DNA of 64,000 nucleotides from Stenotrophomonas maltophilia. GTDB taxonomy: Bacteria; Pseudomonadota; Gammaproteobacteria; Xanthomonadales; Xanthomonadaceae. Position 1 is the first letter of the stretch. The number at the start of each line of letters is the position of its first letter. The stretch spans positions 1 through 64,000 of the forward strand of contig NZ_RXLZ01000003.1 in the NCBI RefSeq assembly GCF_003970865.1, in the 5' to 3' direction. Below, one piece after another: positions 55,115 to 64,000 of the stretch. Position numbers and translations under genes: made by a program. A model generated the notes under the pieces. It saw nothing but the letters and a program-made list of their open reading frames with translations, had not been told where the DNA came from and searched no databases.

Positions 55115-56350
55115 TTAGTCCGCCTGGCGGCGCAGGAACGCCGGGATGTCCAGGTAATCGTTCGGCAGTTCCGCTGCAGCCGGGGCCGACGCCGCCGGGA
55201 CCGACGGGGTGGAGGCTGCCGCGGTGTCGCTGCTGGCGCGACGCAGGCCCAGGCCCATGCCGCCGACGGCCTTGGACACAGCGTCACCGCCGTTGTCGAA
55301 GTCACCGAATTCCGGCTGGCCGGTGGTGGCATTGCGGACCAGCTTGATCGGCGCACGCTCGCCCGGGCGCTGGGTCTTGCTGGCCGACACGCGGTTCAGG
55401 CCGGTAGCGACCACGGTCACGCGCACTTCGTCCTGCATGTCCGGATCCAGCACGGTACCGACCACCACGGTGGCGTCTTCCGAAGCGAAGCCATCGATGG
55501 TGCGGCCGATCTCGTCGAACTCGGCCATGGTGAAGTCCGCACCGGCGGTGATGTTGACCAGGATGCCGTTGGCACCGGCCAGGTTCACATCGTCCAGCAG
55601 CGGGTTCTGGATGGCCGATTCGGCAGCGGCCTGGGCGCGGTCATCGCCACGGGCGGTGCCGGTACCCATCATCGCCAGGCCCATTTCGGACATGACGGTG
55701 CGCACGTCGGCGAAGTCGACGTTGATCAGGCCCGGACGCACGATCAGGTCGGCGATGCCCTGCACGGCGCCCTGCAGCACGTCGTTGGCGGCACGGAAGG
55801 CCTGGATCATGGTCGCGTTGCGGCCCAGCACGGTGATCAGCTTTTCGTTCGGGATGGTGATCAGCGAGTCGCAATGCTGGCTCAGTTCCTCGATGCCCTT
55901 CAGCGCCACCTGCATGCGGCGACGGCCTTCGAACGGGAACGGCTTGGTGACCACGGCCACGGTCAGGATGCCCATTTCCTTGGCCAGCTGTGCCACCACC
56001 GGCGCAGCGCCGGTGCCGGTGCCGCCGCCCATGCCGGCGGTGATGAAGACCATGTCCGCGCCCTGCAGCGCGTCCATGATGCGCTCACGGTCTTCCAGCG
56101 CGGCCTGGCGGCCGACTTCCGGGTTCGCGCCTGCGCCCAGGCCCTTGGTCACGTTGGTACCCAGCTGCAGCTGCAGCTTGGCACCACAATTCTTGATGGC
56201 CTGCGAGTCGGTGTTGGCGGTGATGAATTCCACGCCGTCCACCGCCGAGTTGACCATGTGCGCCACGGCATTGCCGCCGCCGCCGCCCACGCCAACCACC
56301 TTGATCACCGCATTGGGTGCCATCTTTTCGATCAGTTCAAAATGCGCCAT
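55115..56350 (-). CDS. ftsZ: Cell division protein FtsZ
   Basis: This 411-residue tubulin-like GTPase forms the division ring. It has the T-loops and GTP signature ([23 protein letters not shown] near 106-116), the catalytic [15 protein letters not shown] loop (near 205-219), a variable linker (residues about 320-395, Ala/Pro-rich), and the C-terminal binding peptide [14 protein letters not shown] for FtsA and other partners. GAGGAC precedes the ATG. A 170-bp gap from ftsA suggests an extra promoter. Confidence 0.97.
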   Translation of the reverse strand: MAHFELIEKMAPNAVIKVVGVGGGGGNAVAHMVNSAVDGVEFITANTDSQAIKNCGAKLQLQLGTNVTKGLGAGANPEVGRQAALEDRERIMDALQGADMVFITAGMGGGTGTGAAPVVAQLAKEMGILTVAVVTKPFPFEGRRRMQVALKGIEELSQHCDSLITIPNEKLITVLGRNATMIQAFRAANDVLQGAVQGIADLIVRPGLINVDFADVRTVMSEMGLAMMGTGTARGDDRAQAAAESAIQNPLLDDVNLAGANGILVNITAGADFTMAEFDEIGRTIDGFASEDATVVVGTVLDPDMQDEVRVTVVATGLNRVSASKTQRPGERAPIKLVRNATTGQPEFGDFDNGGDAVSKAVGGMGLGLRRASSDTAAASTPSVPAASAPAAAELPNDYLDIPAFLRRQAD

Positions 56351-56483
56351 GTCCGTGTCCTCGTTGTATCCGCTTTGGCTGGCATGGGCATTCGGGCGTC
56401 CTGCCGTCCTGCTGCATGCCGACGTTGCGGCTGTGTGGGTTGTGTGTTGCCGGTGTTGCGTTGTGCTACGGGTACTGCGGGTG

Positions 56484-56510
56484 CTGCGCCCGGGCGATGC
56501 CCGGTGTTAC
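56484..56510 (-). repeat. SMAG-like palindrome between ftsA and ftsZ
   Basis: On the minus strand it reads GTAACACCGGGCATCGCCCG then GGCGCAG, a variant with GTAA in place of GTAG. It lies 11 bp after the ftsA stop codon, inside the cluster. Confidence 0.6.
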
Positions 56511-56520
56511 GGGTTCCGCG

Positions 56521-57756
56521 TCAGAACTCGCCGCGGAACCAGGTCTTGAGTTTCTTGAACATGCTTCCAGCGCGCCCGGTCGGCAGCGACGGCCGACGCG
56601 GGTGTTCGATCTGGCTGCCCATCAGCAGCAGGCCCACGCCGGTGGCATGCACCGGGTTGCCGACCACTTCGCCCAGGCCGGTGACGTGCTGCGGGATGCC
56701 CACGCGCACCGGCATCTGCAGCATTTCCTCGGCCAGTTCGACCACGCCTTCCATCTTCGAAGCGCCACCGGTCAGCACCATGCCGGCGCGTACCAGTTCC
56801 TCGAAGCCGGAGCGGCGCAGTTCGGCCTGCACCATCTCGAAGATTTCCTCGTAGCGGCCCTGCACGGCCTGCGCCAGCGAGTGGCGCGGCATGCGGCGCG
56901 GCGGACGGTCGCCCACCGACGGCACCTGGATGCTTTCCTCGGCGGTGGCCAGCTGGGCCAGGGCGCAGGCGTAACGCACCTTGATCTGCTCGGCTTCCGG
57001 GGTCGGCGTGCGCAGCATGTGCGCGATGTCATTGGTGACGTGGTCGCCAGCGATCGGCAGCGAAGCCGTGTGGCAGATCGCGCCCTGCACGAACACCGCG
57101 ATGTCGGTGGTGCCGGCGCCCATGTCGACCAGCACCACGCCCAGCTCGCGTTCGTCAGCGGTCAGCACCGCCACGCTGGAGGCCAGCGAGGACAGCACCA
57201 GGTCGTCCACCTGCAGGCCACAGCGCTGCACGCACTTGCTGATGTTGGCTGCAGCCGACTGCGCGCACACCACCAGGTGGGCGTGCACTTCCAGGCGCAC
57301 GCCGGTCATGCCGACCGGGTTGCGGATGCCTTCCTGCGAATCGTCCAGCACGTACTCGCGCGGGATCGCGTGCAGGATCTTCTGGTCGGCCGGGATCGCC
57401 ACCGCCTTGGCCGCATCGAGCACGCGATCCAGGTCGCCCCAGGTCACTTCGCCGTCGCGGATCGGCACGATGCCGGGCGAGTTCTTGCACTGCACGTGGT
57501 TGCCGGAGATCGAGGCATACACCGAGCGGATCTCGCAGCCGGCCATCAGCTCGGCTTCTTCCACCGCGCGCTGGATCGACTGCACGGTCGATTCGATGTC
57601 CACCACCACGCCACGCTTGAGCCCGCGCGACTCGTGCGAGCCGATGCCGATCACTTCGATCGGGTTGCCCGGCGAGTACTCGCCCACCAGCGCCACCACC
57701 TTGGAGGTGCCGATGTCCAGGCCAACGATCAGCGATTTGTCACCCTTGCGATTCAT
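56521..57756 (-). CDS. ftsA: Cell division protein FtsA
   Basis: This 411-residue actin-like ATPase anchors FtsZ to the membrane. It has the phosphate-1 motif (VGLDIGTSKVVALVGE), the SHS2/1C domain, phosphate-2 (VDMGAGTTDIAVF), the adenosine site (GMVLTGGASKMEGV) and a C-terminal amphipathic helix (GSMFKKLKTWFRGEF) that binds the inner membrane. Its ATG overlaps the ftsQ stop codon by 4 bp. Confidence 0.96.
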   Translation of the reverse strand: MNRKGDKSLIVGLDIGTSKVVALVGEYSPGNPIEVIGIGSHESRGLKRGVVVDIESTVQSIQRAVEEAELMAGCEIRSVYASISGNHVQCKNSPGIVPIRDGEVTWGDLDRVLDAAKAVAIPADQKILHAIPREYVLDDSQEGIRNPVGMTGVRLEVHAHLVVCAQSAAANISKCVQRCGLQVDDLVLSSLASSVAVLTADERELGVVLVDMGAGTTDIAVFVQGAICHTASLPIAGDHVTNDIAHMLRTPTPEAEQIKVRYACALAQLATAEESIQVPSVGDRPPRRMPRHSLAQAVQGRYEEIFEMVQAELRRSGFEELVRAGMVLTGGASKMEGVVELAEEMLQMPVRVGIPQHVTGLGEVVGNPVHATGVGLLLMGSQIEHPRRPSLPTGRAGSMFKKLKTWFRGEF

Positions 57757-58502
57757 GTCCTTTCCTGCGTCCTGCTGGCCGGGGTCGCCGGCGTTTTCGC
57801 CGGCGTGGCCGGGGTACCCCAGCTCAGCGTGAAACCATTGGTGTAACGGAGGTCGGCGCGCTCGATTGGCGCGGCCTGGCGGTTCAACTGCGGCAGCACC
57901 TGCACGAAGCGCTGCATGCGCGAACGCGCGTCGTCACGGCCGACCACCACTTCAGTGCCATTGCTCAGCACCAGCGACCAGCTGCCGCGCGCATCCATCG
58001 TCACCCGGCGCACGTCCACGCCAGCCGGTGCGAACAATGCACGCGAGTCGCTGTACAGCTTCATCACTTCTTCGGTCTGGCTGTCCGGGCCGTCCAGTTC
58101 GGGCAGCGCCAGATCGGCCAGCTTCTTCGGCGTGGGGAACAACTTGCCCTGCTCGGAAACCAGGCGGTCGTTGCCCCAGCGCGCGAACGGCTTGTGCTCG
58201 ACCAGGGTCACTTCCAGCACGTCCGGCCACTGCTTGCGCACCTGGGCGCTTTCCACCCACGGCAGCTGTTCCAGTGCGTCCTGCGCGTCCTGCAGCTTGA
58301 CCGCGAAGAAACCCGCGTGCGCATACGGCAGCAGCACCTGCTGCAGCTGCTCGGCCGGCACCCGCTTGAACTCACCATGCACGCGCAGCTTCGCCAGCGG
58401 CCAGCGCTCGGCGCCGACCCAGCCATTGACCACGGCCACCACCGGCAGTGCAACCACCGACAGCGCCAACAGCCAGACGAAGATGCGCAGCACCGCGTTC
58501 AT
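57753..58502 (-). CDS. ftsQ: Cell division protein FtsQ
   Basis: This 249-residue bitopic protein has one membrane helix (residues about 6-27), a periplasmic POTRA domain ([20 protein letters not shown], about 37-110) and the FtsQ beta domain (about 115-230; [20 protein letters not shown]). It links the cytoplasmic ring with FtsB, FtsL and the septal wall enzymes. The C-terminus has Ala/Thr/Pro repeats ([20 protein letters not shown]) not needed in the fold. The start at 58502 overlaps the ddlB stop codon by 4 bp; an upstream start at 58541 was rejected. Confidence 0.92.
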   Translation of the reverse strand: MNAVLRIFVWLLALSVVALPVVAVVNGWVGAERWPLAKLRVHGEFKRVPAEQLQQVLLPYAHAGFFAVKLQDAQDALEQLPWVESAQVRKQWPDVLEVTLVEHKPFARWGNDRLVSEQGKLFPTPKKLADLALPELDGPDSQTEEVMKLYSDSRALFAPAGVDVRRVTMDARGSWSLVLSNGTEVVVGRDDARSRMQRFVQVLPQLNRQAAPIERADLRYTNGFTLSWGTPATPAKTPATPASRTQERT

Positions 58503-59461
58503 GCGTGCGAGGCCTCCAGGGTCTGTTCCAGCACGCGCCACACCAGCTCTTCAAAGCTGATGCCGGCCTGGCCTGCGGCCTTGGGCACCAGCGAGTGGCT
58601 GGTCATGCCCGGCGCGGTGTTCACTTCCAGCAGGAAGAAGCGGCCGCTGCTGCGGTCGCGCATCACGTCCACGCGGCCCCACCCCCGGCAGCCGGCGGCA
58701 CGGAACGCGGCCAACGCGATGCGCCGGATCTCGTCCTCGTCGTCACCATCCAGGCCCGGGCACAGGTACTGGGTGTCCTCGGCAATGTACTTGGCGTTGT
58801 AGTCGTACCACTGGCCCTTGGGCACGATGCGGATCGACGGCAGCGCGACGTCACCGAGGATGGCCACGGTGAGTTCGTCGCCGACCACCATCTGCTCCAT
58901 CAGCAGCTGGCCGTCGTAGCGCGCAGCCAGGGCGACCGCCTCATCCAGGCCGGCATCGTCGGTGACCCGGCTGATGCCCACGCTGGAGCCCTCATTGGCC
59001 GGCTTCACCACCACCGGCAGGCCCAGCTCGGCGGCATTGGCGTGGACGTCCTCGGCAGTAACCTTGCGGTACTGCGGGGTCGGCAGGCCCAGTGACAGCC
59101 ACACCTGCTTGGTACGAATCTTGTCCATGCTCAGCGCCGAACCCAGCACGTTCGAGCCCGTGTACGGCACGCCGAAGGCGTCCATCAGGCCCTGCACGAT
59201 GCCGTCCTCACCACCACCGTTGTGGCCATGCAGGATGTTGAACACGCGGTCGATGCCACCGGCGGCGAGCGCCTTGGCCAGGGCCGGAATGCCGTCTACG
59301 GCAAACGCATCGACGCCGCGCGACTGCAGGGCTTCGAGCACGTTGCGGCCGGAATCCAGCGACACCTCGCGTTCGCTGGAGGTGCCACCGAGCAGCACGG
59401 CGACGCGGCCGAAGCTGGCCGGGGCGGTCACGCGCAGCGGCGGGAAGGTCAGCGCGCTCAC
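58499..59461 (-). CDS. ddlB: D-alanine--D-alanine ligase
   Basis: This 320-residue ATP-grasp enzyme joins two D-alanines for the peptidoglycan stem. It has [17 protein letters not shown] (residues 22-38), [17 protein letters not shown] (near 79-95), [20 protein letters not shown] and the C-terminal [20 protein letters not shown]. The start is a GTG at 59461 that overlaps the murC stop codon by 4 bp (GTGA). Codon coupling suggests fixed stoichiometry with MurC. Confidence 0.95.
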   Translation of the reverse strand: MSALTFPPLRVTAPASFGRVAVLLGGTSSEREVSLDSGRNVLEALQSRGVDAFAVDGIPALAKALAAGGIDRVFNILHGHNGGGEDGIVQGLMDAFGVPYTGSNVLGSALSMDKIRTKQVWLSLGLPTPQYRKVTAEDVHANAAELGLPVVVKPANEGSSVGISRVTDDAGLDEAVALAARYDGQLLMEQMVVGDELTVAILGDVALPSIRIVPKGQWYDYNAKYIAEDTQYLCPGLDGDDEDEIRRIALAAFRAAGCRGWGRVDVMRDRSSGRFFLLEVNTAPGMTSHSLVPKAAGQAGISFEELVWRVLEQTLEASHA

Positions 59462-60894
59462 GCCTGGCCCTCCCCCTTGAAGCCTTCCACCGCGATGTGG
59501 GTGGCCACGGCGCCAATGTCGCCGGCGCCCATCATCAGCAGCAGGTCACCGTCCTGCAGCACGTCCGGCAGCACGCTGGCCAGCTCGGCGGCCTTGCCCA
59601 CCACCACCGGCTCGCTGCGGCCGCGGGCACGGATGGCGCGGGCCAGCGCATGCGAGTCGGCACCGGCAATCGGCTCCTCGCCGGCCGGATAGACCTCGCT
59701 CAGCACCAGCGCATCGACGCTGGACAGCACCGCAGCGAACTTGTCGAACTGGTCGCGGGTACGGCTGTAGCGGTGCGGCTGGAAGGCCACCACCAGGCGC
59801 TTGTCGGCCCAGCCACCACGGGCGGCGGCGAACACGGCCTCCAGCTCGCTCGGGTGATGACCGTAGTCGTCGATGATGCGCACCTTGGCGCCGCTGGCGG
59901 TGGTTACTTCGCCCAGATCGTTGAAGCGACGGCCGACACCGGCAAAGGCTTCCAGCGCACGTGCGATCGCATCCGGCGCCACGCCCAGCTGCCAGCCCAC
60001 CGCAGCGGCGGCCAGCGCGTTGAGCACGTTGTGCTTGCCCGGCAACGCCAGCACCACTTCCTGGCTGGTGCCCTGCGGCAGGCGCAGGGTGAAGCGCATG
60101 CGCGAGCCTTCCTGCACCACGTTCTCGGCGCGCACGTCGGCCTGCGGGCTCATGCCGTAGCTCATCACGTGGCGCGGGGTCTTGGCGGCCAGTGCAGCCA
60201 CTTCCGGGTCATCGATGCACAGCACCGCCAGGCCGTAGAACGGCAGGCGCTGCAGGAACTCGGCGAACGCCGCCTGCACGCGGGCGAAATCGTTGCCGTA
60301 GTTCTCCAGGTGATCCGCATCGATGTTGGTGATGATCGACATCAGCGGGTTCAGGCGCAGGAAGCTGCCATCGCTTTCGTCGGCCTCGGCCACCAGCCAC
60401 TGCCCACCGCCCAGCTTGGCGTTGGCGCCGGCAGCCAACAGCTGGCCACCGATCACGAACGTCGGGTCCAGGCCACCTTCGCTCAGCACCGCAGCGGTGA
60501 GGCTGGTGGTGGTGGTCTTGCCATGGGTACCGGCCACGGCGATGCCGCGGCGGAAGCGCATCAGCTCGGCCAGCATGGCCGCACGCGGCATGATCGGAAT
60601 GCGCTGGCTGCGCGCTTCCATCAGTTCCGGGTTGTCTTCGCGGATGGCACTGGAGACCACCACGCAGTCGGTGCCCAGCACGTTGGCCGCGGAGTGGCCG
60701 CGCATGATGCGCGCACCCAGGCTGGCCAGGCGGCGGGTCGCCACGTTGTCTGCGTTGTCCGAACCGGACACTTCATAGCCCAGCGTCAGCATCACTTCGG
60801 CGATACCGCTCATGCCGGTGCCGCCGATGCCGACGAAATGCACGCGCGGGAATGCGCGCACCAGGTCGTTGGTGTCGTGCAGGCGGCGGATCAT
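59458..60894 (-). CDS. murC: UDP-N-acetylmuramate--L-alanine ligase
   Basis: This 478-residue Mur ligase adds L-alanine to UDP-MurNAc. It has the N-terminal Rossmann motif ([18 protein letters not shown], residues 18-35), the ATP-binding [12 protein letters not shown] (near 111-122), the [12 protein letters not shown] block and the C-terminal [15 protein letters not shown]. coli MurC has 491 residues. The start at 60894 was chosen for a GCGAGGC site and the family N-terminus; an in-frame ATG at 60927, only 7 bp past the murG stop codon, cannot be excluded. Confidence 0.95.
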   Translation of the reverse strand: MIRRLHDTNDLVRAFPRVHFVGIGGTGMSGIAEVMLTLGYEVSGSDNADNVATRRLASLGARIMRGHSAANVLGTDCVVVSSAIREDNPELMEARSQRIPIMPRAAMLAELMRFRRGIAVAGTHGKTTTTSLTAAVLSEGGLDPTFVIGGQLLAAGANAKLGGGQWLVAEADESDGSFLRLNPLMSIITNIDADHLENYGNDFARVQAAFAEFLQRLPFYGLAVLCIDDPEVAALAAKTPRHVMSYGMSPQADVRAENVVQEGSRMRFTLRLPQGTSQEVVLALPGKHNVLNALAAAAVGWQLGVAPDAIARALEAFAGVGRRFNDLGEVTTASGAKVRIIDDYGHHPSELEAVFAAARGGWADKRLVVAFQPHRYSRTRDQFDKFAAVLSSVDALVLSEVYPAGEEPIAGADSHALARAIRARGRSEPVVVGKAAELASVLPDVLQDGDLLLMMGAGDIGAVATHIAVEGFKGEGQA

Positions 60895-60934
60895 GCGCGG
60901 CCTCGCGCAGGGCAGGCGCGGTGGCATGCCTTCT

Positions 60935-62023
60935 TCATACAGCTTCCTCGAGAATGATATCGGCGATGCGCTCGGCGGCATCGACCTTGGCCAGGGCACG
61001 CGCGGCTTGCGCCATCTGCATGCGGCGGGCGGGATTTTCGGACAGATCGCGCAGCAGTGCGGCAATGCCGTCGGCCAGCGTTCCGTCCTGCTTCAGCAAA
61101 ACCGCCGCGCCGCGCTCGACCAGGTACTCCGCATTGCGGGTCTGGTGATCGTCGACGGCGGCGGGGAATGGCACCAGCACGCTGCCGACACCGACCGCGC
61201 ACAGCTCGGCCAGCGTCGAAGCGCCTGCGCGGCACACCACCAGGTCGGCCCAGGCGAAGGCTTCGGCCATGTTCGCGATGAACGGGGTGATTTCAGCCTG
61301 CACGCCGGCCTTGGCATACGCCTCGACCGCTTCGGCATGCATCTTCTCGCCGCTCTGGTGGCGCACCTGCACCGGCACGCTCGTGCCCAGCGCAGCAATC
61401 GCCTGCGGCACGCCGGTGTTGAGCGCACGCGCGCCCTGGCTGCCACCGACCACCAGCACGCGCAGCGGACCCTGGCGGTCGGCGAAGCGCTGTTCCGGCG
61501 GTGCGATGGCGGCGATCTCCGCACGCACCGGGTTGCCGACAAACTCCTCGCCCTTGGCGAAGGTACCGGGGAAGCCGGTCAGCAGCCGGCGCGCATAGCG
61601 CGACAGGATGCGGTTGGTCAGGCCCGGTGCACGGTTCTGTTCATGCACGATCAGCGGCAGGCCATGCAGCCGCGTGGCCATGCCACCGGGGCCAGAGGCG
61701 AAACCACCGAAGGCGACCACGGCACGCGGCTGGCGCTTGCGGATGATCATGCCGGCCGCGCGCAGCGCGCGCATCAGCCGCCACGGCGCGCCCAGCAGGG
61801 CCAGCTTGCCCTTGCCGCGCAGGCCGGTGATGGCCAGGGTGTCGATCGGAATGTCGTGCTGCGGCACCAGACGGGTTTCCATCGCACCGTCGGCACCCAT
61901 CCAGGTGACCGGCACCCCACGCTCGCGCAGTACGCGGGCCACGGCCAGGCCGGGGAAGATGTGACCGCCGGTGCCACCGGCCAGGATCATCACCGGGCGC
62001 ACGTTGTCGGTGGCTGCGCTCAT
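60935..62023 (-). CDS. murG: UDP-GlcNAc:lipid I N-acetylglucosaminyltransferase
   Basis: This 362-residue peripheral membrane glycosyltransferase makes lipid II. It has [17 protein letters not shown] (residues 16-32), the [14 protein letters not shown] loop, [12 protein letters not shown] and [20 protein letters not shown] (UDP-GlcNAc site). Its ATG overlaps the ftsW stop codon by 4 bp. Confidence 0.96.
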   Translation of the reverse strand: MSAATDNVRPVMILAGGTGGHIFPGLAVARVLRERGVPVTWMGADGAMETRLVPQHDIPIDTLAITGLRGKGKLALLGAPWRLMRALRAAGMIIRKRQPRAVVAFGGFASGPGGMATRLHGLPLIVHEQNRAPGLTNRILSRYARRLLTGFPGTFAKGEEFVGNPVRAEIAAIAPPEQRFADRQGPLRVLVVGGSQGARALNTGVPQAIAALGTSVPVQVRHQSGEKMHAEAVEAYAKAGVQAEITPFIANMAEAFAWADLVVCRAGASTLAELCAVGVGSVLVPFPAAVDDHQTRNAEYLVERGAAVLLKQDGTLADGIAALLRDLSENPARRMQMAQAARALAKVDAAERIADIILEEAV

Positions 62024-63339
62024 GACAGCCTCCCGAAGGTCGGTTCGATGCGCGACTGCAGGCGGCTGGTACCGCGTGCGGCGTTCGCTGCAGCGGCAGC
62101 CGTCGGCTCGGCGCTCATCGGCACGCTGGCGGTCACCGGTGCGGCGGGCTCGTCCATCGGCTCGGCAGCGGCGTCTTCGGTGCCGCCGATGCGCACGGCC
62201 TGGCGGCGCTCGGCGCGCTTGAGTTCATAGGACACGCGCAGCAGCAGGCCCATCGCCACGCAGGTCATCAGCACCGACGAACCGCCGGAGGAGATCAGCG
62301 GCAGGGTCAGGCCCTTGGTCGGCAGGATGCCCAGGTTCACGCCGATCGAGACGAAGGTCTGCATGCTGATCCACAGGCCGATGCCGAAGGCGATATAGCC
62401 GGAGAAGTGGCGCTTCATCTCCACGCAGCGCATGCCCAGCCAGAAGGTGCGGCCGACCAGCAGCGCGTACAGGGCCACGATCACGCAGGTGCCCAGGAAG
62501 CCGAATTCCTCGGCGGTGACCGAGAAGATGAAGTCGGTGTGCGCTTCGGGCAGGTAGTACAGCTTCTGCACCGAATTGCCCAGGCCGACGCCGGTCCACT
62601 CGCCACGGCCCACCGCCATCAGCGCGTTGGACAGCTGGTAGCCGTCGCCCTGCTGGTCGGCCCACGGGTCCAGGAAGGAGGTGATGCGGCGCATGCGGTA
62701 CGGCTCGATGATCGCCAGCGCGCTCATGCCGACCAGGCCGATGATCACCGGCATCGACATGCGCGGCATGTTCACCCCGCCCAGCACCAGCATGCCGGCG
62801 GTGATCGCCAGCAGCAGGGTCGACGAGCCGAAGTCCGGCTGCAGCAGCAGCAACAGCACCAGCGCACCGGCCACACCCAGCGGCTTGAGCATCGCCGGCC
62901 AGGTCGCGTTGACCTCGTCGCGGAAGCGCACCAGGTAGCTGGACAGCCAGACGATGTAGAGCACTTTCACCGCTTCCACCGTCTGGAACTTGGAGATGCC
63001 CAGGTTGATCCAGCGGCGTGCACCGTTGACCGTGCTGCCCAGGCCCGGCGCGAACACCGCCAGCAGCAGCACGAAGCAGCCCAGCAGCAGCATCTGGTTG
63101 TACTGCTCGATGGACTTCAGTTCAGTGCGGGCGGCAACGACCGCCAGCACGATACCCACCGCCAGGAAGATCAGGTGGCGGTTGAGGTAGTAGAACGGGC
63201 TGCTCATCAGAGCGATCGAGCTGGACGCCACCATCACCACGCCGATGCCCGTGAGCGCGATGATCGCGCCCAGCAGCCACTTGTCGTAGCTGCCTTCGAT
63301 GGCTTCAAGGCGTGTTGCCTGGCGGGACAGGTCGTTCAT
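62020..63339 (-). CDS. ftsW: Septal peptidoglycan glycosyltransferase FtsW
   Basis: This 439-residue SEDS protein polymerises lipid II at the septum with FtsI. It has ten helices, the catalytic Asp region ([15 protein letters not shown], near residues 161-175), and the conserved loop [16 protein letters not shown]. The C-terminal 55 residues are an Ala/Pro-rich cytoplasmic tail. The start at 63339 has an AAGGTG site and lies 1 bp from the mraY stop codon. In E. coli, murD lies between mraY and ftsW; here there is none. Confidence 0.95.
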   Translation of the reverse strand: MNDLSRQATRLEAIEGSYDKWLLGAIIALTGIGVVMVASSSIALMSSPFYYLNRHLIFLAVGIVLAVVAARTELKSIEQYNQMLLLGCFVLLLAVFAPGLGSTVNGARRWINLGISKFQTVEAVKVLYIVWLSSYLVRFRDEVNATWPAMLKPLGVAGALVLLLLLQPDFGSSTLLLAITAGMLVLGGVNMPRMSMPVIIGLVGMSALAIIEPYRMRRITSFLDPWADQQGDGYQLSNALMAVGRGEWTGVGLGNSVQKLYYLPEAHTDFIFSVTAEEFGFLGTCVIVALYALLVGRTFWLGMRCVEMKRHFSGYIAFGIGLWISMQTFVSIGVNLGILPTKGLTLPLISSGGSSVLMTCVAMGLLLRVSYELKRAERRQAVRIGGTEDAAAEPMDEPAAPVTASVPMSAEPTAAAAANAARGTSRLQSRIEPTFGRLS

Positions 63340-63340
63340 C

Positions 63341-64000
63341 TCAGCGCACCTTCAACGTGGCCAGGCCGATCAGCACGAGCACGACGGAGATGATCCAGAA
63401 GCGCACGATCACGCGCGGCTCCGGCCAGCCCTTCAGTTCGAAGTGGTGGTGGATCGGCGCCATGCGGAACACGCGCTTGCCGGTCAGCTTGAACGAGGCG
63501 ACCTGGATCATCACCGACAGCGTTTCGATGACGAACACGCCGCCCATGATCACCAGCACCAGCTCCTGGCGGGTGATCACCGCGATCGTGCCCAGCACCG
63601 CACCCAGCGCCAGTGCGCCGATGTCGCCCATGAACACCATGGCCGGATAGGTGTTGAACCACAGGAAGCCGAGGCCCGCGCCAGCGATGGCCGCGCAGAT
63701 GATGACCAGCTCGCCGGCGCCCGGGATCTGCGGGATCTGCAGGTAGTTGGCGAACACCACGTTGCCCGAGGCATAGGCGAACACGCCCAGCGCGCAGGCC
63801 ACCAGCACGGTCGGCATGATCGCCAGGCCGTCCAGGCCGTCGGTCAGGTTCACCGCGTTGGAGAAACCGACGATCCAGAAGTAGGCGATGGCCACGAAGC
63901 CGATGCCGGCCAGCGGCAGCGCGATCGACTTGAACATCGGGATGTAGAAGGTCAGCGCCGCCGGCACGTCGGCCGTGTAGAACAGGAACAGGCCCGCGGC
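63341..64000 (-). CDS. mraY: Phospho-MurNAc-pentapeptide transferase, C-terminal part
   Basis: The 5' end lies past the right edge of the window. The visible 219 residues carry the MraY catalytic motifs: [13 protein letters not shown] (Asp-rich, near the middle), [14 protein letters not shown], and the HHH motif in [14 protein letters not shown]. The enzyme moves phospho-MurNAc-pentapeptide to undecaprenyl phosphate to make lipid I in the inner membrane. It ends 1 bp before ftsW and is part of the same transcript. Confidence 0.96.
   Translation of the reverse strand, partial: AAGLFLFYTADVPAALTFYIPMFKSIALPLAGIGFVAIAYFWIVGFSNAVNLTDGLDGLAIMPTVLVACALGVFAYASGNVVFANYLQIPQIPGAGELVIICAAIAGAGLGFLWFNTYPAMVFMGDIGALALGAVLGTIAVITRQELVLVIMGGVFVIETLSVMIQVASFKLTGKRVFRMAPIHHHFELKGWPEPRVIVRFWIISVVLVLIGLATLKVR

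Overview
The window is high-GC, gene-dense proteobacterial chromosome. I read it as Stenotrophomonas, most likely the S. maltophilia complex. Three things support this: Xanthomonadaceae-type protein sequences throughout; a division and cell-wall cluster in which mraY is followed directly by ftsW; and many short palindromes that begin with GTAG, matching the SMAG repeats described for S. maltophilia. I see no tRNA, rRNA, CRISPR array, insertion sequence, phage or plasmid gene. This is core chromosome with repeat-rich intergenic gaps.

Layout. Bases 1-456 hold no gene but contain palindromic elements, including a 25-bp perfect inverted repeat. From 457 to 6.3 kb: an MFS exporter, a TerC-family protein, diacylglycerol kinase, an exported SGNH hydrolase and a ColRS-like two-component system. 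From 6.3 to 11.1 kb: tesA divergent from a ybbA-ybbP ABC exporter, as in E. coli, then two small genes. From 11.3 to 15.6 kb: a heme-uptake operon (hemP, TonB-dependent receptor, hemin protein, DUF6607 protein) behind a Fur-like box. From 15.7 to 25.2 kb: an aldo/keto reductase, a nucleoside transporter with a ribokinase-like kinase, an MFS/LysR divergent pair, dusB, a methyltransferase and a YdjM-like protein. From 25.3 to 31.3 kb: an operon of an OlsF-like fused acyltransferase with an LpxH-like phosphatase, metK, a DUF1444 protein and a hot-dog thioesterase. From 31.4 to 40.5 kb: ppc, an S9 peptidase, ahcY behind an S-adenosylhomocysteine riboswitch, ybaK, a TonB-C-like secreted protein and a DUF3228 protein. 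From 40.6 to 46.5 kb: two convergent signalling operons, one encoding an exported DJ-1/PfpI protein plus an OmpR-type pair, the other an alpha/beta hydrolase plus a LytS/LytR-type pair. From 46.7 to 53.7 kb: metF, a DUF4124 protein, a MutT-ThiE fusion, secA, an M23 peptidase and dciA. From 54 kb to the right edge, all on the minus strand: lpxC, ftsZ, ftsA, ftsQ, ddlB, murC, murG, ftsW and the 3' part of mraY.

How genes work together. metK, ahcY and metF supply and recycle the methyl cycle, with ahcY alone under the riboswitch. mraY, ftsW, murG, murC, ddlB, ftsQ, ftsA and ftsZ are joined mostly by 4-bp stop/start overlaps and build septal peptidoglycan, with lpxC adding lipid A control. The heme operon is organised for iron-starvation expression. 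The most interesting items are the exported DJ-1 plus two-component operon, the lipid acyltransferase fusion, the missing murD, a ybbA reading frame without a normal start codon for its conserved N-terminus, four genes with the same 6-nt gap between a -10-like hexamer and ATG, and the paired structured repeats at the left edge. All assignments come from reading the sequence and from recalled family features; no database search was run.
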